Source: a virus. From it: a stretch of DNA of 41,940 nt. The position numbers were made by a program, and so were the translations under genes. Under the pieces are notes generated by a model, which did no database searches, was not told the origin of the DNA, and saw nothing but the letters and a program-made list of their open reading frames with translations. The DNA lies in the IMG/VR virus record IMGVR_UViG_3300007538_007902, positions 1-41,940 of that record; one strand, 5' to 3'. Below, in pieces: positions 41,822-41,940 of this stretch (its first letter is position 1; every line of letters begins with the position of its first letter).

Positions 41822-41940
41822 ATGAAAAAAGTATTATTCCTTCTTGTGACTCTTTCCCTAATGACATCTTGTGTGGGAGTTAAGAACACGATTAATCGCG
41901 CAAACGTAGCCGAAGGTGAATCATTTATCAAATATGGTGT
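41822..41940 (+). CDS. Lipoprotein, N-terminal part (3' truncated)
   Basis: First 39 residues only, running off the window. MKKVLFLLVTLSLMTSC is a type II signal peptide: Lys-rich start, hydrophobic core, and a lipobox (LMTSC) with the lipidated Cys at 17. Residues after the Cys are VGVKNTINRANVAEGESFIK. Such phage lipoproteins are exported to the host envelope and several block superinfection; a role here is inference. Confidence 0.7.
   Translation, partial: MKKVLFLLVTLSLMTSCVGVKNTINRANVAEGESFIKYG

Noticed and set aside
1-41940. tRNA genes, integrase, transposase, attachment sites
   Set aside because: Intergenic gaps are short (all under 300 bases) and none shows a tRNA cloverleaf-like segment; no recombinase motifs were seen in any product.

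Overview
The window is a stretch of a large tailed-phage genome with a T4-like head module; its host is most likely a member of the Bacteroidota. The T4-like assignment rests on a large terminase, portal, prohead protease, scaffold and major capsid protein lying on the minus strand in the T4 gene order 17-20-21-22-23, plus a gp55-like late sigma factor. The host inference rests on four things: a Bacteroidota-type ribosomal protein bS21, a DUF4494-like protein, host-style promoters of the TTTG-N19/20-TAnnTTTG kind, and the lack of recognisable Shine-Dalgarno sequences before the starts examined. The DNA is AT-rich, densely packed, and has no intergenic gap above 300 bases. I saw no tRNA, integrase or CRISPR array. 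The phage is probably large (jumbo class), but that is inference.

Layout. 1-12045 (+) is a translationally coupled operon, mostly with 4-base ATGA overlaps. It carries at least six probable glycosyltransferases, a GDP-sugar pathway (Fcl/ColC-like, ColD-like with an active-site His, Gmd), a cupin, a split heptose kinase/adenylyltransferase pair, a degenerate HAD protein and two more glycosyltransferases. 12045-19929 (+) holds the late sigma factor, a possible small terminase, baseplate/spike and other virion proteins, with one more glycosyltransferase embedded among them. 19926-21581 (-) is a three-part phage protein. 21614-22031 (+) holds two small unknown genes that end at a bidirectional terminator. 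22080-31688 (-) is the T4-like head module, interrupted only by a bS21 gene on the opposite strand. 31709-35535 (-) holds conserved but unidentified, probably virion-associated proteins, several very acidic. 35601-37344 (-) has a nucleotidyltransferase, a KTSC protein, a small unknown and Hsp20. Divergent from Hsp20 is a ClpC-like unfoldase (37519-39540), followed by an M20 metallopeptidase, an unknown minus-strand gene, and the start of a lipoprotein that runs off the end.

How it may work together. The sugar operon could convert host GDP-mannose to GDP-colitose or GDP-fucose, make an activated heptose, and polymerise these onto a virion or host-surface acceptor. A recurring TATTTAT-type element lies at nearly fixed distances (20-22 or 11-14 bases) before at least 11 starts, including portal, protease, bS21 and a virion protein; it is the best candidate for the late promoter read by the gp55-like sigma factor. 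Its position predicts very short or absent mRNA leaders. With no Shine-Dalgarno sequences and a phage bS21, this suggests late gene expression tuned to Bacteroidota-style initiation. Hsp20, a ClpP-competent Clp ATPase and a peptidase form a proteostasis module that uses host-like promoters.
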